A DNA stretch of 34,354 nucleotides. Source: Peptoniphilaceae bacterium AM52-5BH (lineage in GTDB: Bacteria > Bacillota > Clostridia > Tissierellales > Peptoniphilaceae). The stretch lies in the NCBI GenBank assembly GCA_027669155.1, contig JAQEDR010000023.1, forward strand, positions 1 through 34,354, read 5' to 3'. Position 1 is the first letter of the stretch; the number at the start of each line of letters is the position of its first letter. Under the pieces are notes generated by a model. It saw nothing but the letters and a program-made list of their open reading frames with translations. It had not been told where the DNA came from and made no database searches. Position numbers and translations under genes: made by a program. Positions 1-7,274 of the stretch are shown one piece after another.

Positions 1-44
1 AACTTAGTTTGCTTTAGGTGTCGCGATATTATTTGCAATTCATC

Positions 45-76
45 AAATAAAAACTAGCAGAAATAAATCCGCTAGT
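45..76 (-). terminator. Terminator of the zinc transporter operon
   Basis: Read on the minus strand, ACTAGC (76-71) pairs with GCTAGT (58-53) around a 12-nt loop, followed at once by a TTTTATTT tract. It lies just past the znuB stop codon, so it plausibly ends the zinT-znuACB transcript. The stem is only 6 bp, so confidence is moderate. Confidence 0.55.
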
Positions 77-83
77 CATATTC

Positions 84-884
84 TTATGCTTTACTTTTTC
101 TAATTTTCTTATATAGGGCAAAAATTAACATTCCGATAACAGCATTTACCACGATAGCTCCTCCTGGTTTGATATCAAAATGAAAGGAAAGAATTATTCC
201 TGCCATCATATATATTATTCCAAGAATTATAGTTACAAAGAAAGTTTGCTTATAAGACCTAGATATAATCAAACTAGTTGCTACTGGAAGAACTATTAGG
301 CTTGTAACCATCAAGGCTCCTATAATTTTAACCGCAAGGGCAATTGTTACAGCAGATAGGAAAGTAAATATCATATCTATTATCTTTACCTTTACTCCTG
401 CAAGCCTAGCTGTATTATTATCTATAGAAATTGCCAAAAGTGCTGAGTATCTACTTATGCAAAGGGCAAGAACCAAGATAAAAATAAGGCTAGTGTTTAA
501 TACATCTGCACTTGTAACTGATGAAATTGAACCGAATAGATAAGATTCAAAAGAATTACCTCCCGGAGCGAAATCAGAAAGGATCGCTGCAATTCCTAGT
601 CCTGTACTCATGATAACGGCTGTTGCCATATCCCCATATTGAGGGAGCTTTTTCCTAATAAATTCTATAAGGAAGGCAGCTATTACACATACCATAGCTG
701 ATCCTAAGAGCGGATCAAAACCTAATATTAGTCCCATAGCCACTCCTGTAAGGGCCGTATGGGATAAGGCATCACCTATCATGGAAGTTTTCCTATTGAC
801 CATTACAATCCCTATGAGAGGTATCATTATAGATAAGAGAAATCCCGAAAGTAGGGCCTTTCTCATAAAGGCAAATTCTAACAT
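84..884 (-). CDS. znuB: Zinc ABC transporter, membrane permease ZnuB
   Basis: This 266-residue, almost wholly hydrophobic protein has about seven or eight membrane helices and belongs to the ABC-3 (ZnuB/TroC/MntB) family. The conserved family stretch SMIGDALSHTALTGVAMG is near residues 34-51. It would form the channel through which the ZnuC ATPase drives zinc delivered by ZnuA. The ATG follows GGGAGG at a spacing of 8 nt. The start overlaps the 3' end of znuC by 7 nt, so translation is likely coupled. Zinc rather than manganese is inferred from the neighbouring zinT gene, not from the permease itself. Confidence 0.9.
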   Translation of the reverse strand: MLEFAFMRKALLSGFLLSIMIPLIGIVMVNRKTSMIGDALSHTALTGVAMGLILGFDPLLGSAMVCVIAAFLIEFIRKKLPQYGDMATAVIMSTGLGIAAILSDFAPGGNSFESYLFGSISSVTSADVLNTSLIFILVLALCISRYSALLAISIDNNTARLAGVKVKIIDMIFTFLSAVTIALAVKIIGALMVTSLIVLPVATSLIISRSYKQTFFVTIILGIIYMMAGIILSFHFDIKPGGAIVVNAVIGMLIFALYKKIRKSKA

Positions 885-1549
885 AAAGTCAACCTCCCTT
901 CATTCATCCTATACTGGGTCTTGGTCATTTGTATATCCTCCATTTCCTTAAGCTCGTGGGTAATCATGACTATAGTTATACCCAAATCTTCCTGTAGTTT
1001 TTTTAGTGTCTTAAAGAACATTTCCTTATTTTCTTTATCGACACCAGCAGTTGGCTCGTCTAAGATTAAAAGTTCTGGCATATTTATCATAGCCTTGGCA
1101 ATCATAGCTCTTTGGGCAAGTCCTCCAGATAGTTCGTTTACCGGAGTATTGATAAAGTCCTCCATGCCCATTTTGATAAGTATATCCCTTGCCTTATCAT
1201 AGTGGACTTTCTTAGGTATTTTGATAAAGCCAAAGTCTTCATATAGGTTAAGGGCCACAAGCTCTAAGCAAGTTATAGGAAATGCGATTTTGTTTACAAC
1301 ATTGACTTGGGGAACGTAGCCAATTTTCTTATAGGACTTGTATTTTGCAATATCCTTACCCAAAATCTTTATACTTCCCTTATCAGGCTCTAGCTCTCCT
1401 AGCATAAGTTTAACAAGGGTTGACTTTCCTGATCCGTTTCCCCCTATTATTAATACAAGCTCTCCAGATTCAACTTCTAGATTGCAAGATTTAATTACAT
1501 TTTCCTTCCTATAAGCAAAGCTTAAATCCTTAATTGCTATTGCTTTCAT
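878..1549 (-). CDS. znuC: Zinc ABC transporter, ATP-binding protein ZnuC
   Basis: This is a 223-residue ABC ATPase with Walker A GGNGSGKST (near residues 36-44), signature LSGGLAQR and Walker B LLILDEPTAGVD, followed by the H-loop ITHEL. It is the normal length for ZnuC/AdcC ATPases. It overlaps the znuA 3' end by 20 nt and the znuB start by 7 nt, as expected for a tightly coupled transporter operon. The ATG is preceded by AAAGGAGG. The role (energising zinc import) comes from family membership and operon context. Confidence 0.92.
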   Translation of the reverse strand: MKAIAIKDLSFAYRKENVIKSCNLEVESGELVLIIGGNGSGKSTLVKLMLGELEPDKGSIKILGKDIAKYKSYKKIGYVPQVNVVNKIAFPITCLELVALNLYEDFGFIKIPKKVHYDKARDILIKMGMEDFINTPVNELSGGLAQRAMIAKAMINMPELLILDEPTAGVDKENKEMFFKTLKKLQEDLGITIVMITHELKEMEDIQMTKTQYRMNEGRLTLC

Positions 1550-2858
1550 CAGTGCCTCCTTTCATAGAATTATATAAGTTTTCTAGATTCATCCTCATCA
1601 GATCAATATAATCCATTCCCTCTTCTTCTTGCTCCTTAGTCACAAATTCCATCGATGCTAAAGGCATTGTCTTGCCATGTAGTTCTTCGGCCAAGGCCTT
1701 GGCTTCCTTAGGGTTTTTACCGTATTCATAAAATATTGTGTCTATTCCCTTACTATTAGCAAACTCTACCGCCTTTTTTATAGTCTTTAGACTTGGACTT
1801 TCAAGGCTCGTTAGTCCTTGGAGAGGATATTGGATTAAATCGAAATCCCTAGCCAGATATTGGTAGGCATAATGGATTACGAGAAATTCTCTCTGATCAA
1901 GGTCTTTAAATTTCTCCTTATATTCTGCGTCGATATCTGTAAGTTGATCGACATATTTTAGTTTGTTCTTCTTATAAATCTTTTCATTTTCAGGATATTT
2001 TTCTATCAATTTATCCTGGATAGCGTTTAAATATTTTTTGGCATTTACAATAGAAAGCCAGGAATGAGGATCGTAGCTTATCTTATCGAAACCAGATGAT
2101 GATCCTTCCATAAGAGACTCTTCCCTGCCATCATCCTTTAGTAAATTTCCATTTTCATCCATCAGATAGTATGGAAGAAGGTCCTCGCTTATCCTATCTG
2201 ATATGAAAATCCATGATCCTGCTTCAGGCATCTTGTAGAAGATTTCTCCTGACTCATGGCCCATCTCTAGACCATAGACCTTGCCCTCTTCTACCTCAAT
2301 GGTAGATTTTTGGGCTACTAGTTCTCCCTTCTGATTCATCACTTCCTTGGCCTTTTTGACAAGATCTTCTCCTCTTAGTCCGGTATCTTTTATGAAGGCT
2401 ACTCTCATCATGTCCTCGTGGGTATGGGCAAAGTCGAACTTCTGAGTTTTGTCGGTCAAGTCGAGTCTTGCCATATATTGGAAATCTCCGACTGCAGCTT
2501 GGCCCTTGTAGGTGATTAGATCAACCGAATCTGATAATTTCAATATTTCTAGATTCGGTAGGTTTTCCCTTACACTTTCAAGCCATGGCTCCATATTCGC
2601 TCCATTAACAACTAGAAGGTCTGCTTTTGCGAGCTTTTTCATATCCTTTGGTGAAGGCTCCCATAAGTGGGCTTCCTTGCCCTCTGGCATAAAGGATTTA
2701 ACATTCGCCGTATCTCCAGCAATTTTACTAGTCAAGTCATTAATCGGATAGAAGGATGTATAGATTAATGGCTTATCCTTATCTTCTTCTGCTTTATTAC
2801 AAGAGGTCAGAGTGAAAACAAGAATCAGTAGATATATTAATTTATTTATTTTCTTCAT
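1530..2858 (-). CDS. znuA: Zinc-binding lipoprotein ZnuA/AdcA-type, with a large inserted domain
   Basis: Solute-binding lipoprotein of the cluster A-I (ZnuA/AdcA/PsaA) family; the high-affinity zinc receptor of this transporter. The ATG at 2858 is preferred. An in-frame GTG at 2870 lies inside the Shine-Dalgarno sequence itself (GTGAGGAGA), and using it would leave the gene without one. The product is then 442 residues. A lipobox LTSC puts the lipidated Cys at 20. Likely metal ligands are H64 (EGKEAHLWEP), H265 (YDPHSW), H329 (VIHYAYQY) and E378 (FYEYGKNP). Family members are about 300 residues. The excess lies at roughly 115-258, where relatives carry a His-rich loop. Here it is a folded-looking segment with a HTH triplet (145-147) and GHES, matching no domain I recognise. 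Confidence 0.88.
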   Translation of the reverse strand: MKKINKLIYLLILVFTLTSCNKAEEDKDKPLIYTSFYPINDLTSKIAGDTANVKSFMPEGKEAHLWEPSPKDMKKLAKADLLVVNGANMEPWLESVRENLPNLEILKLSDSVDLITYKGQAAVGDFQYMARLDLTDKTQKFDFAHTHEDMMRVAFIKDTGLRGEDLVKKAKEVMNQKGELVAQKSTIEVEEGKVYGLEMGHESGEIFYKMPEAGSWIFISDRISEDLLPYYLMDENGNLLKDDGREESLMEGSSSGFDKISYDPHSWLSIVNAKKYLNAIQDKLIEKYPENEKIYKKNKLKYVDQLTDIDAEYKEKFKDLDQREFLVIHYAYQYLARDFDLIQYPLQGLTSLESPSLKTIKKAVEFANSKGIDTIFYEYGKNPKEAKALAEELHGKTMPLASMEFVTKEQEEEGMDYIDLMRMNLENLYNSMKGGTDESNSN

Positions 2859-2870
2859 TATTCTCCTCAC

Positions 2871-2902
2871 AAGAAAAGGGACGAGCTAAGCCCATCCCTC
2901 TT
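2871..2902 (-). terminator. Hairpin between zinT and znuA (attenuator or terminator)
   Basis: On the minus strand an 8-bp stem (AAGAGGGA with TCCCTTTT, one wobble) carries an inner 4-bp stem (GGGC with GCTC, one wobble) across a 1x1 mismatch, with a TTA loop. The 3' arm ends TTTTCTT. It ends about 12 nt before the znuA start and leaves no room for a separate znuA promoter, so partial read-through (zinT more abundant than znuACB) is likely. Confidence 0.55.
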
Positions 2903-2909
2903 ACAAAAT

Positions 2910-3614
2910 CTATTCTGTAATTTCATCCATGATTTGTTGGTCTGTTGTATTTGGCTTAACAAATGTTGGGAACCATTTTTCTTCTCCTAATAGTTCATCC
3001 TTATCATTACCATATCTCATATGGAAATGTGTCAAACTTTCCTCTCCGTGGATTGGCATCATAAGTAGGTACTTATACTCAGCATCTGGGCTTACTGCTT
3101 CAAATATATCCCATTCTAGCATGTGATTTCCGTGTTTTACTTCTTGTTTATCAACATATTTATATTCAACTTCTGCTGTGGCCTCTTTGCCTTCATCAGG
3201 AAATTCATTGTAGAACTTAACCTTATTTCCTTCAATCTCTAGACCATTAAAATCGCATTGTCTTTTTTCTACATAGGCCTTCTTGGCGCTTTCTTCATCA
3301 GTGTTTTCCTTCTTAGCTAGGTCTGTAAAGGCTCCTTGGACCTCGTTTTTATCTAGATAAGCAGACATTGAATTCCATTTTCCTTCCCAATCGGCTAAAG
3401 AAACTTCATCCATCTTTTGATCAGAAGTACTTTCTTCCTTCTTTTCTGCATCATTTTCTTTGCTTGTCTTATCTTTAGTTTCAGTATCAGCTTTCTCTTC
3501 TACTTGTGCCTTGTTATTAGCCTCCTTATCTTTAGCATTGTCATTTCCACAAGCTGATAAGATTAAACCAAGCGAAAGAATCGCTGTTAGTGCCATAGTA
3601 TTTTTCTTTTTCAT
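2910..3614 (-). CDS. zinT: ZinT-family zinc-binding lipoprotein
   Basis: This 234-residue lipoprotein has a signal peptide ending in lipobox LSAC (C22), a charged Lys/Glu-rich linker (about 25-68), then a ZinT (YodA) lipocalin-like domain (about 72-234). It starts with LADWEGKWNSMSAYL, like the family's L(S/A)DWxGxWxSxxPYL. The expected zinc-binding His cluster is visible as H189 (PIHGEE) and H196/H198 (THFHMRYG). ZinT proteins bind periplasmic or extracytoplasmic zinc and can pass it to ZnuA. In many Firmicutes this domain is fused to AdcA, but here it is a separate lipoprotein and first gene of the operon. An AAGGAG site precedes the ATG. The promoter upstream carries a Fur/Zur-type box. 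Confidence 0.9.
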   Translation of the reverse strand: MKKKNTMALTAILSLGLILSACGNDNAKDKEANNKAQVEEKADTETKDKTSKENDAEKKEESTSDQKMDEVSLADWEGKWNSMSAYLDKNEVQGAFTDLAKKENTDEESAKKAYVEKRQCDFNGLEIEGNKVKFYNEFPDEGKEATAEVEYKYVDKQEVKHGNHMLEWDIFEAVSPDAEYKYLLMMPIHGEESLTHFHMRYGNDKDELLGEEKWFPTFVKPNTTDQQIMDEITE

Positions 3615-3685
3615 ATTTATCTCCTTAATTATATTTTATGTAGGTAAATCATTCTGTTAAGCTGTAGACTTATCCTGACATGCTT

Positions 3686-3714
3686 ATGATATCACCAATT
3701 TTATCATTTGTCAA
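3686..3714 (-). promoter_or_regulatory. Promoter of the zinT-znuACB operon
   Basis: The -35 element TTGACA (3714-3709) and -10 element TATCAT (3691-3686) are separated by exactly 17 nt, near-consensus for the housekeeping sigma factor. It lies 72 nt upstream of the zinT start codon. No other promoter of similar quality is seen within the operon. Confidence 0.75.
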
Positions 3715-3731
3715 GAATGATTCGCATTATC
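3713..3731 (-). promoter_or_regulatory. Fur/Zur-type operator overlapping the zinT promoter
   Basis: The 19-mer GATAATGCGAATCATTCTT (minus strand) matches the classical Fur-family box GATAATGATAATCATTATC at 15 of 19 positions. It runs into the first two bases of the TTGACA -35 element. Because it controls zinc genes, a Zur-like member of the Fur family is the likely ligand, repressing when zinc is replete. The regulator gene is not in the window. Confidence 0.55.
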
Positions 3732-3762
3732 TTTAATTATTATTTTTTTAACAAAGGTTGGC

Positions 3763-3795
3763 AAATAAAAAATCCCGCCAATAATGGCGAGATTT
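3763..3795 (-). terminator. Rho-independent terminator of the peroxiredoxin gene
   Basis: On the minus strand a 10-bp stem (AAATCTCGCC with GGCGGGATTT, one wobble) encloses an ATTATT loop and runs into TTTTTTATTT. It directly follows the peroxiredoxin stop codon. Confidence 0.85.
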
Positions 3796-3812
3796 AAATG
3801 TTTATAAATTGT

Positions 3813-4265
3813 CTATAAATTGTCTATAACTTCTTCGATATCAGGAAGTTCGCTTCCTCCATAGACCTTAACCCATTTAACTTTTCCTTCTTCATCGATT
3901 ATAACGTTGGCACGTTTGCTTGCACCGTTTTCTTCGTTAAAGAGTCCGTAAGCCTTAGTTACTTCACCGTATGGGAAGAAGTCTGATACTATCTTAAGAT
4001 CTTTTAAGTCTAGGATATCTGCCCATTTTGCCTTAGCTGGGAATGGATCTATAGAAAGTCCTATGACTACAGTTTCTCCCTTTTCTTGGATTCTTTCGTA
4101 GTTTCTCTCAAGTGATCTCATTTGGTCTGTACAAACTGATGTATATGCTAGTGGGTGCCAAGAAAGAATGACCTTCTTTCCTTTCAAGTCGCTTAATTTA
4201 ACATCTTCTTTGAATTGATCTTTTAGTGTAAAGTCTATTGCTTCTTGATTAACTTGAATTGTCAT
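3813..4265 (-). CDS. Peroxiredoxin, AhpC/TSA family, single-cysteine
   Basis: This 150-residue thioredoxin-fold peroxidase has the peroxidatic motif PxxxTxxC as P38, T42 and C45 (HPLAYTSVC). It would reduce hydrogen or organic peroxides in the cytoplasm. C45 is the only cysteine in the protein, so this is a 1-Cys enzyme that must be recycled by an external thiol. The 3' end contains a tandem duplication of an 11-nt unit around the stop codon (about 3803-3824). The gene has its own terminator and an upstream GGGTATAA element, so it is probably monocistronic. AGGAGG precedes the ATG. Confidence 0.88.
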   Translation of the reverse strand: MTIQVNQEAIDFTLKDQFKEDVKLSDLKGKKVILSWHPLAYTSVCTDQMRSLERNYERIQEKGETVVIGLSIDPFPAKAKWADILDLKDLKIVSDFFPYGEVTKAYGLFNEENGASKRANVIIDEEGKVKWVKVYGGSELPDIEEVIDNL

Positions 4266-4290
4266 TTTATCCTCCTAATTCTCTCTAATA

Positions 4291-4304
4291 ATATTTATAC
4301 CCAA
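4291..4304 (-). promoter_or_regulatory. GGGTATAA-type promoter element upstream of the peroxiredoxin gene
   Basis: The minus strand reads TTGGGTATAAATAT, 26 nt upstream of the peroxiredoxin ATG. TATAAA may act as the -10 box, but no good -35 lies at the usual spacing. Nearly the same sequence occurs upstream of the DMT transporter, treP and the ABC transporter genes. Confidence 0.4.
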
Positions 4305-4323
4305 GATAGAAAGAAATTAATAT

Positions 4324-5514
4324 TTAATTACTAGCTAAAAAGCTTGTCGCAAACTTAACCATAGCAAAAATTCCATAATCTAGGCTGTCTTCATCTAGGT
4401 CAAATTCAGGTGTGTGGTGTTCGGCTCCACTTCCCTTTGTATCATTGGCAATTCCCACTAGGGCGAAAAGACTTGGGGCAAGCTTACCGTAGAGCTCGAA
4501 GGATTCTGAGGCAAACCACTTTACATCTCTTTTAATATTATCCTTAAAATAATCCTTGATATTTTCTTCCATTAATTCTGAAAGTTTAGGGTCATTTATA
4601 ACAGGGTCATATTGTTCTTTTCCAGTTTCATTGATAAACTCGCAACCATGGGCCCTCGCAATATTCTTACCTACTATGTCTATTTGCTCTATCGCCTTAT
4701 CGACTTCCTCTCTATCAAAAAATCTTAGAGTTCCATCGATTGTTACCTTATCTGCAATAACATTGTGGGCACTTCCCCCATGGATTGTAGAAAGACCTAG
4801 GGTTACAGTCTTGGTTGGATCGAGTCGATTAACCCAGCTTGATGCAAGGGATTGGATAATAGCAGCTTGAGCAAAGATTGGACTTACCGCAAGGTCTGGC
4901 CTTGAGGAGTGGCCTCCTACGCCTTTAATGGTGAATCTAGTTCTTATAAAGCCTGCCATAATTGGGCCCTTATCGATTGCTATCTCTCCTGTTTTTAGAA
5001 AACTTGCCAGATGGTTACCATAGAAGGCATCAATACTTTCTTTTTCTAAAGCCTTGATCATAGGGTTGATTCCACAGCCTGCCTCCTCGCCTTCTTCGAA
5101 GATAAATATTATTCTTCCCTTGATTTTATCTTTATTTTCTACTAGAAGCTTCATACTCTCTAGAAGGATTGTCATATGGCCATCGTGTCCACAAGAATGG
5201 GATGCTTCTTTATTATCAGACACAGAATACTTTTGTCGAGTTAAATTAAAAGAGTTTTCGCAAATTGGTAGGGCATCTATATCTGTTCTAAGAGCCAAGG
5301 TCCTTCCAGGTCTTCCGCTATCTAATACAGCATAAAATCCTGTTGTCGAAACTTCTACTATAGATAGTCCCAGCTTTTCTACTTCTTCTTTTAAGAATCT
5401 ACTTGTATTAAATTCCTTGCCTGAGACTTCAGCCATTCTATGGAGTTTCCTCCTAGTATCAATTATTCTCTTCTTATCTTTTTCTATCAGATCTTTTATT
5501 AAAAAATCCTCCAT
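4324..5514 (-). CDS. M20 family amidohydrolase (N-acyl-amino acid or hippurate hydrolase type)
   Basis: This 396-residue protein has the M20D metallopeptidase/amidohydrolase layout. The metal site includes C108, H110 and H113 (CGHDGH), E143/E144 (EEGEEAG), H168 (NHLASF) and the C-terminal H366/H367 (EHHTPEF). The dimerisation domain contains GVGGHSSRPD (198-207). Relatives remove acyl groups from amino acids or cleave similar amide bonds; the substrate cannot be read from sequence. The ATG at 5514 follows AAAGGAG. RidA is encoded just upstream behind a terminator, with no promoter space between them, so this gene probably depends on read-through from the ridA promoter. Confidence 0.85.
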   Translation of the reverse strand: MEDFLIKDLIEKDKKRIIDTRRKLHRMAEVSGKEFNTSRFLKEEVEKLGLSIVEVSTTGFYAVLDSGRPGRTLALRTDIDALPICENSFNLTRQKYSVSDNKEASHSCGHDGHMTILLESMKLLVENKDKIKGRIIFIFEEGEEAGCGINPMIKALEKESIDAFYGNHLASFLKTGEIAIDKGPIMAGFIRTRFTIKGVGGHSSRPDLAVSPIFAQAAIIQSLASSWVNRLDPTKTVTLGLSTIHGGSAHNVIADKVTIDGTLRFFDREEVDKAIEQIDIVGKNIARAHGCEFINETGKEQYDPVINDPKLSELMEENIKDYFKDNIKRDVKWFASESFELYGKLAPSLFALVGIANDTKGSGAEHHTPEFDLDEDSLDYGIFAMVKFATSFLASN

Positions 5515-5533
5515 GAGGGCTCCTTTTCTATAT

Positions 5534-5563
5534 AAAAAAGCGACAGGTCAAACTGCCGCTTTT
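5534..5563 (-). terminator. Terminator between ridA and the amidohydrolase gene
   Basis: On the minus strand an 11-bp stem (AAAAGCGGCAG with CTGTCGCTTTT, one wobble) with a 6-nt loop ends in TTTTTTATA. It sits only about 20 nt before the amidohydrolase start codon. Confidence 0.8.
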
Positions 5564-5570
5564 ATGGTTC

Positions 5571-5942
5571 TTATAAGCTTGCAATAGCTTCGATTTCTAG
5601 TAGACCGTCTTTTGGAAGATTTGCTACTTCGAATGCTGATCTAGCTGGTTTGTGGTCTTTGAAGAATTCTGCATATACTTCATCAAATGCCTTGAAGTTA
5701 TTGATATCGTTTAGGTAAACAACACATTTGATAACCTTATCCCTGCTTGATCCTGCTTCTTTTAGGATGTTTTCTACATTTTCTAGAGCTTGCTTAGTAG
5801 CCGCTTTGATCTCTGTAACTAGCTCTCCTGTTTTTGGGTCAAGTGGAAGTTGTCCTGAAGTAAATACTAAACTATCAGTTGCTATACCTTGTACATAGGC
5901 TCCTACTGCTTTTGGAGCGTCATTTGTGTTAATTGCTTTCAT
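5571..5942 (-). CDS. ridA: RidA family enamine/imine deaminase
   Basis: This is a 123-residue Rid (YjgF/YER057c/UK114) protein of standard length. It contains the family block around R101 (KPARSAFEVANLP) and the C-terminal LLEIEAIA with E116/E118. R101 is the residue that binds the substrate carboxylate in RidA enzymes. These trimeric cytosolic proteins hydrolyse reactive enamines such as 2-aminoacrylate released by PLP enzymes. AAGGAG precedes the ATG. It is first gene of a likely two-gene unit with the downstream amidohydrolase, and it has its own TATAAT promoter. Confidence 0.92.
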   Translation of the reverse strand: MKAINTNDAPKAVGAYVQGIATDSLVFTSGQLPLDPKTGELVTEIKAATKQALENVENILKEAGSSRDKVIKCVVYLNDINNFKAFDEVYAEFFKDHKPARSAFEVANLPKDGLLEIEAIASL

Positions 5943-5976
5943 AAAAACTCCTTAATTTAATTGTGTTTACACTTAT

Positions 5977-6004
5977 ATTATATCGAAATTCTAATAAATT
6001 ACAA
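5977..6004 (-). promoter_or_regulatory. Promoter of ridA
   Basis: TTGTAA (6004-5999) and TATAAT (5982-5977) are 16 nt apart, 35 nt upstream of the ridA ATG. A small GTGTAAACAC inverted repeat lies between the -10 box and the gene. Confidence 0.6.
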
Positions 6005-7003
6005 TCAATTAATCTTCAAATACTCTTCAAGACTTAAATCATTTTCATAGATTTCCTTGGCATTTTCTACACCAACGAATCTGAAGTGCCATGGCATAGA
6101 TCTGTGATTCGTGCTGTCTTGTTTATCTTCTGGATATCTTTCAATAAAGCCATATTTGTAAGCATTTTCACAAAGCCACTTGTATTCATTAGTCGTAGCA
6201 AATTTATCGCTATATTTGCTTCCTTCTGTGAAAAAATCGAAGGCTTGGCCTAATTGGTGCTCGCTCGTACCTGGGTTTTCGCTATCCACTTCTTCTGCTT
6301 CTTTCATTTTTCCCTCAAGGTCATAATCCCTATAGTCAGAGGCTATCTTTATTGTAAGCCCTTCTCTTTCCATATCTTGGCGCATGGTTTCGAAGGCACG
6401 CTTGGCAGTCTTATCTACACCAGGATTAAAATCGCTTGGCAAAGGATAAGACTCGCTTACATAGCTAATTCCATTTACGACTTTTATGTTTTCTTCTGTG
6501 TCGAGCTTTTCTAGTCCAAACTTGTTGACATAGTAAAAGCTGTCGTCAATTTTGATTTTTGAAAAACCATTTTCGGTTCCATAATAGGCTAGATAGTCGC
6601 CTTTTTCGATGAATTTTTCTGTCTTGGAATAATCATTTGGATATTGGTAGGCGTACTGGGTCTTGGCGCATTTAACAAACTCCACTAGATCATCTTGGTA
6701 CTTGTCATCGACGATTTTCCTATTTTCTTCTATAACTATATCATTAAATCCAGCTTGTGTTGCGATATGGATCTTATCTCCATTGATCTTTACTTCTTTT
6801 TCTTCTTCCATATCATCGCTTGCCTCAGCCTGCCTATACTCGGCTGGTCTCTGGATTATAAATTCTTCTTCATTGTTTTTAAGAAACTTCGTTCCTAGAA
6901 CCAGGGCGATAGCCGCAAGACTTGTTAGTAGGAACTTTTTTCTTCTTTTTTTCGCTTGTCTTCTCTTTTTTCTCTTTAATTCTCTGATACCTCTGTTAGA
7001 CAT
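6005..7003 (-). CDS. VanY-like D-Ala-D-Ala (or LD-) carboxypeptidase, membrane anchored; catalytic Glu absent
   Basis: The ATG at 7003 is preferred: GAGG lies 6 nt upstream, whereas the ATG at 7009 directly abuts it. The 332-residue product has a very basic N-terminus, one membrane anchor (about 23-41), a spacer, a small beta-rich segment (about 130-165, SH3-like in look), and a C-terminal peptidase M15B domain. Zinc-ligand motifs are present: SEHQLGQAFD (H249, D256) and PWHFRFVG (H306). VanY/LdcB enzymes trim the C-terminal D-Ala from peptidoglycan stem peptides outside the membrane. They normally read EPWH at the last motif, with Glu as the general base. Here it is MPWH (M303), so activity may be reduced, altered or lost. 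Confidence 0.8.
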   Translation of the reverse strand: MSNRGIRELKRKKRRQAKKRRKKFLLTSLAAIALVLGTKFLKNNEEEFIIQRPAEYRQAEASDDMEEEKEVKINGDKIHIATQAGFNDIVIEENRKIVDDKYQDDLVEFVKCAKTQYAYQYPNDYSKTEKFIEKGDYLAYYGTENGFSKIKIDDSFYYVNKFGLEKLDTEENIKVVNGISYVSESYPLPSDFNPGVDKTAKRAFETMRQDMEREGLTIKIASDYRDYDLEGKMKEAEEVDSENPGTSEHQLGQAFDFFTEGSKYSDKFATTNEYKWLCENAYKYGFIERYPEDKQDSTNHRSMPWHFRFVGVENAKEIYENDLSLEEYLKIN

Positions 7004-7128
7004 AACCATCCTCTATTTATTTCAATATTTTGTCTTCTGTAAAGTCTAAGGGATAAGCAATCATTTGCCTAGATTCATAAATATATTTCAACTTACAAAT
7101 CTTGCTTTAGATTGCTAAATTCTTATAT

Positions 7129-7137
7129 TTATTATAA
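7129..7137 (-). promoter_or_regulatory. Extended -10 promoter of the VanY-like gene
   Basis: The minus strand reads TGTTATAAT, a perfect TGnTATAAT extended -10. No convincing -35 is present at 16-18 nt, as is usual for extended -10 promoters. It lies about 125 nt upstream of the start codon; I see no coding sequence in that leader. Confidence 0.55.
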
Positions 7138-7150
7138 CATGTAAAGGGAA

Positions 7151-7179
7151 AAAAATACAGCCCTATTTCAAGTATTTTT
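7151..7179 (-). repeat. Inverted repeat in the ppk-vanY intergenic region
   Basis: AAAAATAC and GTATTTTT form an 8-bp stem with a 13-nt loop, continuing into a short T-run on the minus strand. It could be a second weak terminator after ppk or an operator upstream of the vanY promoter. Apart from this, the vanY promoter and the hairpin at 7275-7365, I see nothing in the 360-nt gap 7004-7368. Confidence 0.3.
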
Positions 7180-7274
7180 AGACTTTCTGGAAGATTTTTC
7201 AGATATTTCGTGAAAAAAATATTATTTCCTTTTAATTTTATAAATTCCACCCATTTATGAAAGCTTTTACTTAA

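Noticed and set aside
2859..2870. GTG start of ZnuA at 2870.
   Set aside because: The GTG lies within the Shine-Dalgarno sequence that serves the ATG at 2858.
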